64,000 bases of DNA, from positions 500,979 to 564,978 of the forward strand of contig JAEPNY010000002.1 of assembly GCA_017643165.1 (NCBI GenBank), in the 5' to 3' direction. Below the pieces are notes generated by a model. That model worked only from the letters and a program-made list of their open reading frames with translations, made no database searches and had not been told where the DNA came from. Both the position numbers and the translations under genes were made by a program. Below are positions 43,672 to 52,516 of this stretch, piece after piece. Source of the stretch: Psychroserpens sp. Its GTDB lineage: Bacteria; Bacteroidota; Bacteroidia; Flavobacteriales; Flavobacteriaceae. The stretch's first letter is position 1. Each line of letters opens with the position of its first letter.

Positions 43672-44463
43672 ATGAGCGAATTACTTAAAGTGCCAACAAT
43701 GGCAGAGTTTATGGCGGCTGGGAAACAACCTGAAGTTTTATTTTGGGTAGGTTGTGCAGGTAGCTTTGATGATAGAGCAAAGAAAATCACTAAAGCTTTT
43801 GTAAAGCTGCTTAATAAGGCTAATGTTGATTTTGCCGTATTAGGTACGGAAGAAAGTTGTACAGGTGATCCTGCAAAACGAGCAGGAAACGAATTTTTAT
43901 TCCAAATGCAAGCAGTTACTAATATTGAAGTAATGAATGCTTACGAGATAAAGACTATAGTAACAACCTGTCCTCATTGTTTTAATACCATAAAAAACGA
44001 ATATCCAGGTTTAGGAGGTGATTATAGAGTAATGCATCATACGCAGTTTTTAAAATCACTACTTGCCGATGGTCGACTCTCTATAGAAGGTGGTCAATAT
44101 AAAGGTAAACGCATTACCTTTCACGATCCATGCTATTTAGGTCGTGCCAACAATGTGTATGAAGCACCTCGTGATCTTATTAAAAAACTAGATGCCGAAC
44201 TTGTTGAGATGAAAAGTTGCAAGTCTCGCGGACTTTGTTGTGGTGCAGGAGGCGCTCAAATGTTTAAGGATGCTGAACCTGGAAATAAAGAGGTAAACAT
44301 CGAACGAACTGAGCAGGCTTTAGAGACTAAGCCAGAAATTATTGCGGCAGGTTGCCCTTTCTGTAACACTATGATGACCGATGGTGTCAAGAATAAAGAA
44401 AAAGAGGGCCAAATCGCGGTCATGGACGTTGCAGAATTAATTGCAAACGCTAAGGATCTTTAA
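43672..44463 (+). CDS. CCG-domain (HdrB-like) Fe-S protein
   Basis: A 263-residue protein with two cysteine-rich CCG domains: WVGCAGSFDDR / ESCTGDPAKR / TTCPHCFN in the first half and PCYLGR / LCCGAGG / GCPFCNT in the second. These bind the non-cubane 4Fe-4S clusters of HdrB-type subunits. It probably pairs with the membrane Fe-S protein encoded at 41476, two genes upstream. Confidence 0.92.
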   Translation: MSELLKVPTMAEFMAAGKQPEVLFWVGCAGSFDDRAKKITKAFVKLLNKANVDFAVLGTEESCTGDPAKRAGNEFLFQMQAVTNIEVMNAYEIKTIVTTCPHCFNTIKNEYPGLGGDYRVMHHTQFLKSLLADGRLSIEGGQYKGKRITFHDPCYLGRANNVYEAPRDLIKKLDAELVEMKSCKSRGLCCGAGGAQMFKDAEPGNKEVNIERTEQALETKPEIIAAGCPFCNTMMTDGVKNKEKEGQIAVMDVAELIANAKDL

Positions 44464-44475
44464 ATCCATAAAATC

Positions 44476-44682
44476 ATGTCTAAGATCAATAAAAAGCAGA
44501 TTATAACAGCTGCCCTCGTTGGAGGTTCAATTTTTTGTTTAGTTGTTCTATTTGTTGACTACATTTTCGGAAGAGGTTTTGAATGGACAAGATTGGCCTT
44601 TTACTTCGTGTTTGGTGTTATTATGTACGGTTTCCTGACCTATCGTAACTTTAAAAAGCATAACAAGGAAAATAAACCTTGA
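44476..44682 (+). CDS. small two-helix membrane protein
   Basis: A 68-residue protein with two membrane helices (about 10-29 and 37-55) and basic ends. It follows the CCG gene by 12 bases and touches the next small gene. Function unknown. Confidence 0.7.
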   Translation: MSKINKKQIITAALVGGSIFCLVVLFVDYIFGRGFEWTRLAFYFVFGVIMYGFLTYRNFKKHNKENKP

Positions 44683-44687
44683 CCAGA

Positions 44688-44882
44688 ATGACAACGAATC
44701 AAAAAACCATTGTAATTTCAGCAGTCAAGAATGGATTGTTTTGGTCGGTTGTACTTTTAATTTTATTGTATTTAAAAAACCGAATTATCTATTATAATTA
44801 TCTGCCGTTATGGTTTTTATTTTTTGCGGTGACAGGCGCTCTGCGGAAATACTTTTTCATCAATAAGCAACAGAAGCACTAA
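44688..44882 (+). CDS. small two-helix membrane protein
   Basis: A 64-residue protein with two membrane helices (about 12-26 and 34-52). I choose the ATG at 44688; a TTG at 44679 overlapping the previous stop is possible. Directly followed by the PH-domain genes with no gap. Function unknown. Confidence 0.65.
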   Translation: MTTNQKTIVISAVKNGLFWSVVLLILLYLKNRIIYYNYLPLWFLFFAVTGALRKYFFINKQQKH

Positions 44883-45398
44883 ATGTTTTCAAATTCGCAA
44901 ATCGATATTAATTCAATACCTTCAATAAACGACGTAGCATTAACGCCGATATCAAGAAAGTATTTAAGAATAATTATCATTAATAAACTCTTATTCTTTT
45001 CTATGTTCTTCGGAATTCTATTTTCCATGAAATGGTTTATTGATGATGATGAATTACAACAGGGTTTACCATATGTCATTCAAATTTTTCTGGTCATATT
45101 CGTTTTAAACTTACTCGTAGGAATATTAGCGTTTAAAAAACGTAAATATGCGTTGAGAGAACGCGATATTATTTATTCGAAGGGTCTTATTGTGAATTCT
45201 ACCACAACCGTACCTATCAAACGCATCCAGCATATTGAAGAAGTAAGAAATTGGTTATCTAGATATTTTGGGTTAGCGACATTAAAAATATTCACAGCTG
45301 GTGAATCGGGTAGCGATTTAAGTATTCAAGGCTTACCAGCCGAAGAAGCTCGACGCATACATGACTATATAAGTGAGAAGGTCAATGGAACCATTTGA
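44883..45398 (+). CDS. bacterial PH domain membrane protein (YdbS-like)
   Basis: A 171-residue protein with two membrane helices (about 30-50 and 62-80) followed by a bPH_2 domain (LRERDIIYSKGLIVNSTTTV and then PIKRIQHIEE). It pairs with the longer PH protein whose start lies inside its 3' end, the usual YdbS-YdbT arrangement. The function of these pairs is not settled; resistance to membrane-active compounds has been reported for some. Confidence 0.88.
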   Translation: MFSNSQIDINSIPSINDVALTPISRKYLRIIIINKLLFFSMFFGILFSMKWFIDDDELQQGLPYVIQIFLVIFVLNLLVGILAFKKRKYALRERDIIYSKGLIVNSTTTVPIKRIQHIEEVRNWLSRYFGLATLKIFTAGESGSDLSIQGLPAEEARRIHDYISEKVNGTI

Positions 45399-46881
45399 TT
45401 TCACACATCCTCAACGGCAATCGACTAAAGGTATTTTGGTCATTTTCGGATTCAATTTATATAAATTCTTAAAACGTTTTTTTGTTTTATTACTCGCTTT
45501 CGGACTGTCTTTAAGTAAAAAGAATTCTTTCTTTAACCTTTCTCAAGCGCATATAATCGTAATTACAATTGTCATTTTATTGATCATACTTGCGGTGGCC
45601 GTATTAATGTATTTGAACTTCAAATATTATGTCACAAAAGATGATTTTCATCTAAGCAGAGGAATCATAAATAAGGAGAAGACTGTAATACCAAAGTCAA
45701 AGATCCAAAACGTATATATCAAACAAAATTTGCTTCAGCAGATTATAAATGTTGTTTCAGTGAACATCGAAACTGCTGGTGATGATAAATCTGAAATTGA
45801 AATTAGCGCATTGGATAAAAACATAGCTCTCGAATTAAAGAAACAACTGTTTGTTAAGCGTTTATCTGAAACGGAAGATGAAGCCGTTATGACGCATGAT
45901 AAAAAGATCTTTTTTAAAGCTTCGCCCATACGTTTACTTTTAGAAGGTCTATCTCAAAATCACTTTAAGAGCTTTCTGATCATCATGTCGTTTTTCTTCG
46001 GATTATATTATGAGTTCAAAGAATATCTAGAAGATTTTAATATTCAAGAACGCATTGAAGGCACTGTACAATTGGAAAGTGATAGCATTTTAAATTTTGT
46101 AATAGCGAATTTGATCGTCATTTTTCTAGTCGTAATAATTTCATCACTGTTTTCAGTTGTAAAAACATTCATTGTGAATTTTGATCTTGAAGTTATCGAG
46201 CATCAGAAACGAATAGAAATTAATAAAGGATTAATAAATAAGGTGTCATTGAGCTTAACACCGAGTAGGATTCAAAATCTGGTTGTAAAAACTAATCGAT
46301 TAAAACGGTATTTGGGACTTTATACGGTTTCGGTGAAACAGGCCATGGTGAGTGCAAAACAACGTAAGAGCTTTGTTATTGTAGCTCTGGCAAAATACCA
46401 GGTATCCGAACTTATCCACAAGTTAGTAGAAAATTATAATAGTACCCTTCGGAAATATAAGCCAGAATGGTATTACAATCGCATTTCAGCAATAGAGATG
46501 TTTATTATGATTTTAGTTTTCAATATTCCAGCTTATTTCGTTTTTGGCTCTGAAAAATGGTGGATTAATTGTGTTCTCTTTCCAATTGCAGTAGGCTATA
46601 TTTATTTGAGTTATAAAAAGGCCTATTATCAAATTGATGATGATTTTGTAACTGTAGGTAGCGGTGTGATCGATACAACAACAACAATATTAGAGATACA
46701 TAAGATACAATCAGTAGAATTCAAGCAATCTATATTTCAAAAACGTCGAAAAATTGCTTCGGTAATCATTTCAACGGCATCAAAGGACACAAAGATTCCA
46801 TACATAAACGAATCTAAGGCATTTAGCATCTATAATTTTTTACTTTATCGTGTAGAAACACAAAATAAAAATTGGATGTAA
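45385..46881 (+). CDS. multi-PH domain membrane protein (YdbT-like)
   Basis: A 498-residue protein with six or so membrane helices and three bPH_2 domains, each starting after a helix pair (HLSRGIINKEKTVIPKSKI, EINKGLINKVSLSLTPSRI and TVGSGVIDTTTTILEIHKI). I choose the ATG at 45385, preceded by a GAGAAGG ribosome-binding-like stretch. A GTG at 45373 is less likely. It overlaps the partner gene by 14 bases. Confidence 0.9.
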   Translation: MEPFDFTHPQRQSTKGILVIFGFNLYKFLKRFFVLLLAFGLSLSKKNSFFNLSQAHIIVITIVILLIILAVAVLMYLNFKYYVTKDDFHLSRGIINKEKTVIPKSKIQNVYIKQNLLQQIINVVSVNIETAGDDKSEIEISALDKNIALELKKQLFVKRLSETEDEAVMTHDKKIFFKASPIRLLLEGLSQNHFKSFLIIMSFFFGLYYEFKEYLEDFNIQERIEGTVQLESDSILNFVIANLIVIFLVVIISSLFSVVKTFIVNFDLEVIEHQKRIEINKGLINKVSLSLTPSRIQNLVVKTNRLKRYLGLYTVSVKQAMVSAKQRKSFVIVALAKYQVSELIHKLVENYNSTLRKYKPEWYYNRISAIEMFIMILVFNIPAYFVFGSEKWWINCVLFPIAVGYIYLSYKKAYYQIDDDFVTVGSGVIDTTTTILEIHKIQSVEFKQSIFQKRRKIASVIISTASKDTKIPYINESKAFSIYNFLLYRVETQNKNWM

Positions 46882-46886
46882 AGTCG

Positions 46887-46894
46887 TAATTTTG
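46887..46894 (+). promoter_or_regulatory. Bacteroidota -7 element before the 46914 gene
   Basis: TAATTTTG matches TAnnTTTG, 19 bases before the ATG. The -33 region is weak. Confidence 0.5.
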
Positions 46895-46913
46895 CAAAAC
46901 GAAACACAAACTT

Positions 46914-47399
46914 ATGTTAGTAGAATTTAATACACTTCCAGAAGAATCAAGAGTATGGATCTATCAGGCTAATCGTTCTTTTACTGAAAATGAATTGAAC
47001 GAGATTAGAGCCAAATTAGATACATTCATCAAACAATGGACAGCACATGGATCTGATCTACAGGCTGGATATACTATTGAATATAAACGATTTATAGTGA
47101 TAGCTTTAAATCAAAACTTAAATGCTGCTACGGGTTGTAGCATCGATGCTTCAGTACATTTTATTCAACAATTAGAGAATGATTATAGTGTTGATCTCAT
47201 GGATAAAATGAATGTCTCTTACAAACAAGGTGAGTTTGTGGCTTATAAATCGCTTCTAGATTTTAAGAAGATGGCTAAAGATCGCGCCATATCTAAGAAC
47301 ACAATTGTATTCAATAATTTAGTTACTAATATCGCTGAATTCAAAGAGAATTGGGAAGTTCCAGCGAGTGAAAGTTGGCACAATAGATTTCTTAATTAG
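46914..47399 (+). CDS. conserved soluble protein, unknown function
   Basis: A 161-residue cytoplasmic protein beginning MLVEFNTLPEESRVWIYQANR with a conserved aromatic-rich C-terminus (WEVPASESWHNRFL). Homologues in flavobacteria are often named ABC transporter ATPase, but there is no Walker A, Walker B or signature motif here. Function not known. Confidence 0.8.
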   Translation: MLVEFNTLPEESRVWIYQANRSFTENELNEIRAKLDTFIKQWTAHGSDLQAGYTIEYKRFIVIALNQNLNAATGCSIDASVHFIQQLENDYSVDLMDKMNVSYKQGEFVAYKSLLDFKKMAKDRAISKNTIVFNNLVTNIAEFKENWEVPASESWHNRFLN

Positions 47400-47537
47400 G
47401 GCCAAAACATTGGTCTTAAATTTTGTTTACAACCTTCTTTATAAAACTATCATAAAGTCTTTTATACTTGTATCTAAAAATACTATTTTGGCATAGTTTT
47501 TAGTTCTATTTTTAAATAACTAGAAGATATCGAACCT

Positions 47538-50456
47538 ATGCGCAATTTCCTGTCCCTCATTTGTTTTTTTATACTTTCACTACCCACTGTAGCACAAAAT
47601 ACCAGTCATCCGTTATATCATGATGATTATGAAGCGCAACAGAAATGGGTTGATAGCGTGTATAATAGCCTCTCTCTTGAAGAGAAAATAGGGCAGCTAT
47701 TCATGGTTCGTGCGTTTTCAGATAAAAAGAAATCCAATCAAGATGAGATCGCTAAGCTTATCAATAACTACAAGATTGGCGGACTTATATTTTCAACGGG
47801 AGGTCCAATTAGCCAGGCGAAACAAAACAACTTATATCAAGCCATATCGAAAACACCTTTGCTTATCGGGATGGACGCCGAATGGGGATTAAGTATGCGT
47901 CTTGATTCTACCTATGCATTTCCTTGGAATATGACACTTGGTGCTGTTGATGATTTAAAATTGATAGAACGTACAGGTTATCACATTGGAGAACATTGTA
48001 AACGTATTGGTGTACATTTTAATTTCGCACCTGTTGTAGATATTAACACCAATCCAAAAAATCCAATAATTGGAAATCGTTCTTTCGGTGAGGACAGGGA
48101 TAACGTGACTTCAAAGGCTTCGGCATTTATGAAAGGTATGCAAAATGCAGGCGTTTTAGCCAATGCCAAGCATTTCCCAGGACATGGTGATACGGATAGT
48201 GATTCTCATAAAACATTACCAACGATTGCATTTGATGAAAAACGCATCGATTCCATAGAATTATATCCATACCGAGAATTGATTAAAGAAGGTTTGTCAA
48301 GTGTTATGGTAGCACACTTAAACGTGCCTAGTCTTGAATCGAGAGCTGGCTTCCCATCATCCTTATCAGAACATATCGTAAGCGATATATTAAAAGATAG
48401 GTTAGGTTTTAAAGGTTTGATTTTTACAGATGCCCTTGAAATGAAAGGCGTTTCAAATTTTAGCACACCTGGTGAAATTGATCTTGCTGCCTTTAAAGCA
48501 GGTAATGATGTGTTGCTCATTTCCGAAGATGTTCCAAAAGCGATAACAAAAATAGTTGAAGCCTATAATGCAAAAGACATTTCAGAGGAGCGATTAGCAC
48601 ATTCTGTAAAAAAGATCTTGATGGCCAAATACAAAGTAGGCCTAAATAATTATAAACCTATTGGCACCTCAGAATTGGTTGCAGATCTCAATAGAAATAC
48701 TGATGATTTGCTGTATGAAGAGTTGAGTGAGAGTGCTATAACAGTTTTAAAGAATAAGTCGGATATACTGCCTTTACGTCGGTTAGAAACGAAAAAGATT
48801 GCTTATGTTTCATTAGGAGACGATAGTGGTTCTAACTTTTATGATGAACTAAAGAAATATACGAAAGTCCATCGCATCCAAGCCGAAAAGCTTGATGAAT
48901 TGATCACGAAACTACAAAACTATAATACGGTTGTTGTTGGTTTTCATAAATCAAATACGAATCCATGGAAGTCTTATAAATTTACCGATAAGGAATTGGT
49001 CTGGTTATATGAAATTGCCAGAACTAATACTGTAATTCTAGATGTTTTTGCAAGACCATATGCGTTGTTAGATTTTAAAACCGTCGAAAATATCGAAGGT
49101 ATTGTTTTAAGTTATCAAAACAGTAGGATTCTTCAGCAGAAATCTGCACAAGTCTTATTCGGAGCTCTACCATCTAAAGGATCAATTCCAGTTTCTATAG
49201 ACTCATTATATGCGGCTGGTGATGGTATAAAGTACAATTCCTTATATAATTTAAGTTATGGACGACCAGAACGCGTAGGAATGAGTTCTGAGGCTTTGAT
49301 AAGGGTAGATTCTGTAGCTCAATATGCCGTCGATAATCAAATGACACCTGGAATTCAATTACTTATCGCAAGAAAGGGTAAAGTCATATATAACAAGAAT
49401 TTTGGCAAACATACTTATACTGGCGATGACCTAGTAAAGTTTGAGGATATCTATGATGTGGCGTCTTTAACTAAGATTCTTGCCACACTACCTTTGTTGA
49501 TGGAACTTGAAGAAAAGAATGCATTAACACTCGATACCAAGCTCAAAAAACTGCTTCCTGAATATTTGGAATCAAACAAGAAAAATGTCACGGTAAAACA
49601 AATGTTGTCGCATTATGCGCGATTAAAACCTTGGATTCCGTTTTATGTTGCGACTTTAGATTCGGTATCAAAAAAACCTGATCCTAAGTTTTACAGGCGA
49701 GTAGGCACACCTAGATTCAGCATTCAAGTGGCAGATGAAATGTACTTAAGACATGATTATCCGGATACTATTCAGAAGATCATAAAAGAATCTGATATGC
49801 TTTCAAGATTACGATATCGCTACAGTGATTTACCGTATTATATTTTGAAAAAGTATATTGAAGGGTATTATGATAAACCACTAGATGAATTGGTGCAGGA
49901 GCATTTTTATCAATCATTAGGGGCAAATTATACCACGTATAACCCCTCCGCAAAATTTAGCAATAAACACATCGTTCCAACCGAAATAGACGATTACTTT
50001 CGTTTTCAAGAAGTACATGGTTATGTGCATGATATGGGAGCTGCGATGCAGAATGGAGTAGGTGGTCATGCAGGGATTTTTAGCAATGCGAATGATGTGG
50101 CAAAAATAATGCAAATGTATCTTCAGAAAGGTTATTATGGTGGTAAACGCTATTTCAAACCTGAAACCATAGATAAGTTTAATACCTGTCATTATTGTGA
50201 AAATGATGTAAGGCGAGGCGTAGGATTCGACAAACCTCAATTAGGGGATGAAGGGCCGACTTGTGGCTGTGTTTCAATGACTAGTTTTGGACATTCCGGA
50301 TTTACTGGAACTTATGCATGGGCAGATCCTGAGGAAGAGTTGGTTTATATCTTTTTAGCAAATCGTACGTATCCTAAAGCTGGAAAAAACTTACTTTTGA
50401 GAGAGAATATAAGAACAGAAATACAACGATTAATTTACGAAGCAATATTAGATTAA
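47538..50456 (+). CDS. GH3 beta-N-acetylglucosaminidase / serine hydrolase fusion
   Basis: A 972-residue exported protein (signal peptide about 1-19). The N-terminal domain is glycoside hydrolase family 3, NagZ-like, with the catalytic dyad loop KHFPGHGDTDSDSHKTLP and nucleophile block IFTDALEMKGV. A GH3 C-terminal domain follows. From about 600 on is a class C beta-lactamase/CubicO-type domain with SxxK at Ser643-Lys646 (ASLTK), a YSD in place of YxN, and HSGFTG in place of KTG. Together these suggest cell-wall muropeptide trimming. It is 1 base before bshA. Confidence 0.92.
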   Translation: MRNFLSLICFFILSLPTVAQNTSHPLYHDDYEAQQKWVDSVYNSLSLEEKIGQLFMVRAFSDKKKSNQDEIAKLINNYKIGGLIFSTGGPISQAKQNNLYQAISKTPLLIGMDAEWGLSMRLDSTYAFPWNMTLGAVDDLKLIERTGYHIGEHCKRIGVHFNFAPVVDINTNPKNPIIGNRSFGEDRDNVTSKASAFMKGMQNAGVLANAKHFPGHGDTDSDSHKTLPTIAFDEKRIDSIELYPYRELIKEGLSSVMVAHLNVPSLESRAGFPSSLSEHIVSDILKDRLGFKGLIFTDALEMKGVSNFSTPGEIDLAAFKAGNDVLLISEDVPKAITKIVEAYNAKDISEERLAHSVKKILMAKYKVGLNNYKPIGTSELVADLNRNTDDLLYEELSESAITVLKNKSDILPLRRLETKKIAYVSLGDDSGSNFYDELKKYTKVHRIQAEKLDELITKLQNYNTVVVGFHKSNTNPWKSYKFTDKELVWLYEIARTNTVILDVFARPYALLDFKTVENIEGIVLSYQNSRILQQKSAQVLFGALPSKGSIPVSIDSLYAAGDGIKYNSLYNLSYGRPERVGMSSEALIRVDSVAQYAVDNQMTPGIQLLIARKGKVIYNKNFGKHTYTGDDLVKFEDIYDVASLTKILATLPLLMELEEKNALTLDTKLKKLLPEYLESNKKNVTVKQMLSHYARLKPWIPFYVATLDSVSKKPDPKFYRRVGTPRFSIQVADEMYLRHDYPDTIQKIIKESDMLSRLRYRYSDLPYYILKKYIEGYYDKPLDELVQEHFYQSLGANYTTYNPSAKFSNKHIVPTEIDDYFRFQEVHGYVHDMGAAMQNGVGGHAGIFSNANDVAKIMQMYLQKGYYGGKRYFKPETIDKFNTCHYCENDVRRGVGFDKPQLGDEGPTCGCVSMTSFGHSGFTGTYAWADPEEELVYIFLANRTYPKAGKNLLLRENIRTEIQRLIYEAILD

Positions 50457-50457
50457 A

Positions 50458-51594
50458 ATGCGAATAGGAATAGTTTGTTATCCAACATTTGGTGGAAGTG
50501 GCGTTGTTGCAACTGAATTGGGACTAGAGTTATCAAAACGGGGACATGAGATCCATTTTATTACATATAGTCAGCCAGTTCGTTTAGAGCTGTTAAGTCA
50601 TAATGTACACTATCATGAGGTAAATGTTCCTGAGTATCCATTATTTCACTACCAACCATATGAATTAGCGCTATCGAGTAAGCTCGTTGATATGGTGAAG
50701 CTACATAATATCGAATTACTTCACGTACATTACGCTATACCACACGCTTACGCTGCCTATATGGCCAAAAAGATGTTGCAGGAAGAAGGTATTTATATTC
50801 CAATTGTAACGACACTTCACGGAACAGACATTACACTAGTTGGAAGTCATCCGTTTTATAAAACAGCAGTAACTTTCAGTATCAATAAATCTGATGCTGT
50901 AACCTCTGTATCTCAAAGTTTGAAAGACGATACACTACGATTATTCGACGTCAAAAATGATATACATGTTGTTCCCAATTTTATCGATTTAGAGCGTCAT
51001 CAACCAAATTTCACCGATTGTCAGCGTGCTATGATGGCTACGGAAGATGAACGTATCATAACACATATCAGTAATTTTAGAGAGGTAAAGCAAATCCCAG
51101 ACGTGATAAGAGTGTTTCATCGTATTCAAAAGGAAGTTCCAGCACGATTGATGATGGTTGGAGAAGGCCCAGAACGTGAACCTGCAGAGCTGATGTGTAA
51201 AAAACTTGGTATTTCAGATAAAGTGGTTTTCTTCGGAAATAGTAATGAAATTGATAAAATATTATGCTTTAGCGATCTGTTTTTGCTGCCTTCATTAACT
51301 GAAAGTTTTGGTTTGTCTGCTCTAGAAGCTATGGCGTCTGGTGTTCCTGTGATTTCAAGTAATACTGGAGGTATACCAGAAGTTAATAAAAATGGCGTTT
51401 CTGGTTTTTTAAGTGATATTAATGACATTGAGGACATGACTAAAAATGGAATTTATATTTTATCTGATAAAGAGCGCTTAGATAAGTTTAAGCAAAATGC
51501 AAAGAAAGTAGCAGCGCAGTTTGACATACACGAGATAGTTCCTAAATATGAAGCTATTTACGAAGACACGCTTAAAAACTGCCTAATCTTATAA
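50458..51594 (+). CDS. bshA: N-acetyl-alpha-D-glucosaminyl L-malate synthase
   Basis: First enzyme of bacillithiol synthesis, transferring GlcNAc from UDP-GlcNAc to L-malate. The 378-residue GT4 glycosyltransferase starts MRIGIVCYPTFGGSGVVATELG and carries HVHYAIPHA, VTTLHGTDITLVG and the donor-binding block ESFGLSALEAMASGVPVI with the EX7E glutamates. One base after the GH3 fusion gene. bshB and bshC are not in the window. Confidence 0.95.
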   Translation: MRIGIVCYPTFGGSGVVATELGLELSKRGHEIHFITYSQPVRLELLSHNVHYHEVNVPEYPLFHYQPYELALSSKLVDMVKLHNIELLHVHYAIPHAYAAYMAKKMLQEEGIYIPIVTTLHGTDITLVGSHPFYKTAVTFSINKSDAVTSVSQSLKDDTLRLFDVKNDIHVVPNFIDLERHQPNFTDCQRAMMATEDERIITHISNFREVKQIPDVIRVFHRIQKEVPARLMMVGEGPEREPAELMCKKLGISDKVVFFGNSNEIDKILCFSDLFLLPSLTESFGLSALEAMASGVPVISSNTGGIPEVNKNGVSGFLSDINDIEDMTKNGIYILSDKERLDKFKQNAKKVAAQFDIHEIVPKYEAIYEDTLKNCLIL

Positions 51595-51596
51595 TT

Positions 51597-52406
51597 CTAC
51601 CACCACACTAAAAACCCTTTTTGAAATTTGTCTTCAGGTGATTTTACCCAAAATAATGGTGATTGTTGCTCTGACAAATAGATGTCCACAGCATTTTGGA
51701 AGTCAGTGAGTGTTAACCATTTGACGTTGTCATGAGGATCAAGTAGCCAATCGTACTTTTTCGGTATATAGAATACATGATTATCAAACGCTTTCAATTG
51801 TTCTTTTTGTATATAAAAACCTTTTAGACATTCTGGATTTAGTTGTTCAAAGGATATATTCTGTCTATAGGGCTTAAAAAGTTGTGCTTTAAATAAGACT
51901 TGCTGCTCTAAAGCGGATACATCAATTCCTAATGCACGAATTAATTTTTGAGTAGCTTCATGATATAATAGCGGAAACTGTTTGTTTTTTAGTTTCGTTA
52001 GCTTTTCAGTAAGACTATCTTTACGATTTGGACCTATCCAACGTGAAATTTCAGTTGCCCCTTGAGAAGGGTCGTACACATAAAATTTGTAAACCATTTC
52101 CAAGTGCACTAAACGATTTTTTGCATTAACAATAGCATCGAGTTCACCAAGCGTGCGTTGATTTTCTTTTACCTGAATATTTTCAGCAATCAAATGATAA
52201 TCGTCTATGGATTCAATATGATGAAAAATAAACTGCTCGGCTAATTGTCCTAATCGAATATGTTTCGTAATAGCTCGATTGAATTGCCCAGTTACATTCG
52301 TTTGTATGTCAAATTGTTTAAACCCTTCTATATCAAAGTTTTTCCAAAGGGTGTTTGTCCTACAACAGGCATCGTATAAATCGTGTAAATGCTGTTCATT
52401 TAGCAT
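51597..52406 (-). CDS. DUF1853 family protein
   Basis: A 269-residue protein with family features GQLAEQFIFHHI, LGELDAIV, HLEMVYKFYVYDP and WIGPNRKDSLTEKL. The conserved Glu/Asp/Lys pattern recalls a PD-(D/E)xK nuclease fold, but activity is unproven. It ends 2 bases from the bshA stop (convergent). No neighbour link is apparent. Confidence 0.88.
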   Translation of the reverse strand: MLNEQHLHDLYDACCRTNTLWKNFDIEGFKQFDIQTNVTGQFNRAITKHIRLGQLAEQFIFHHIESIDDYHLIAENIQVKENQRTLGELDAIVNAKNRLVHLEMVYKFYVYDPSQGATEISRWIGPNRKDSLTEKLTKLKNKQFPLLYHEATQKLIRALGIDVSALEQQVLFKAQLFKPYRQNISFEQLNPECLKGFYIQKEQLKAFDNHVFYIPKKYDWLLDPHDNVKWLTLTDFQNAVDIYLSEQQSPLFWVKSPEDKFQKGFLVWW

Positions 52407-52516
52407 AGTATAAAGCTACTTAAGAATATAAATGTTTCATAGTTTCAAATGTTAAGATAAGCCTAAGTTTTATAAGAGCTTTTGTGATTGCTCTACTCAG
52501 CCTGTATCTTTACCAT

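Noticed and set aside
46914-47399. Naming this gene an ABC transporter ATPase
   Set aside because: No Walker A, Walker B or LSGGQ motif is present, so the name has no sequence support.
47400-47424. Possible weak hairpin after the 46914 gene (GGCCAA/TTGGTC)
   Set aside because: Only five pairs plus one wobble and a broken T run, too weak to call a terminator.
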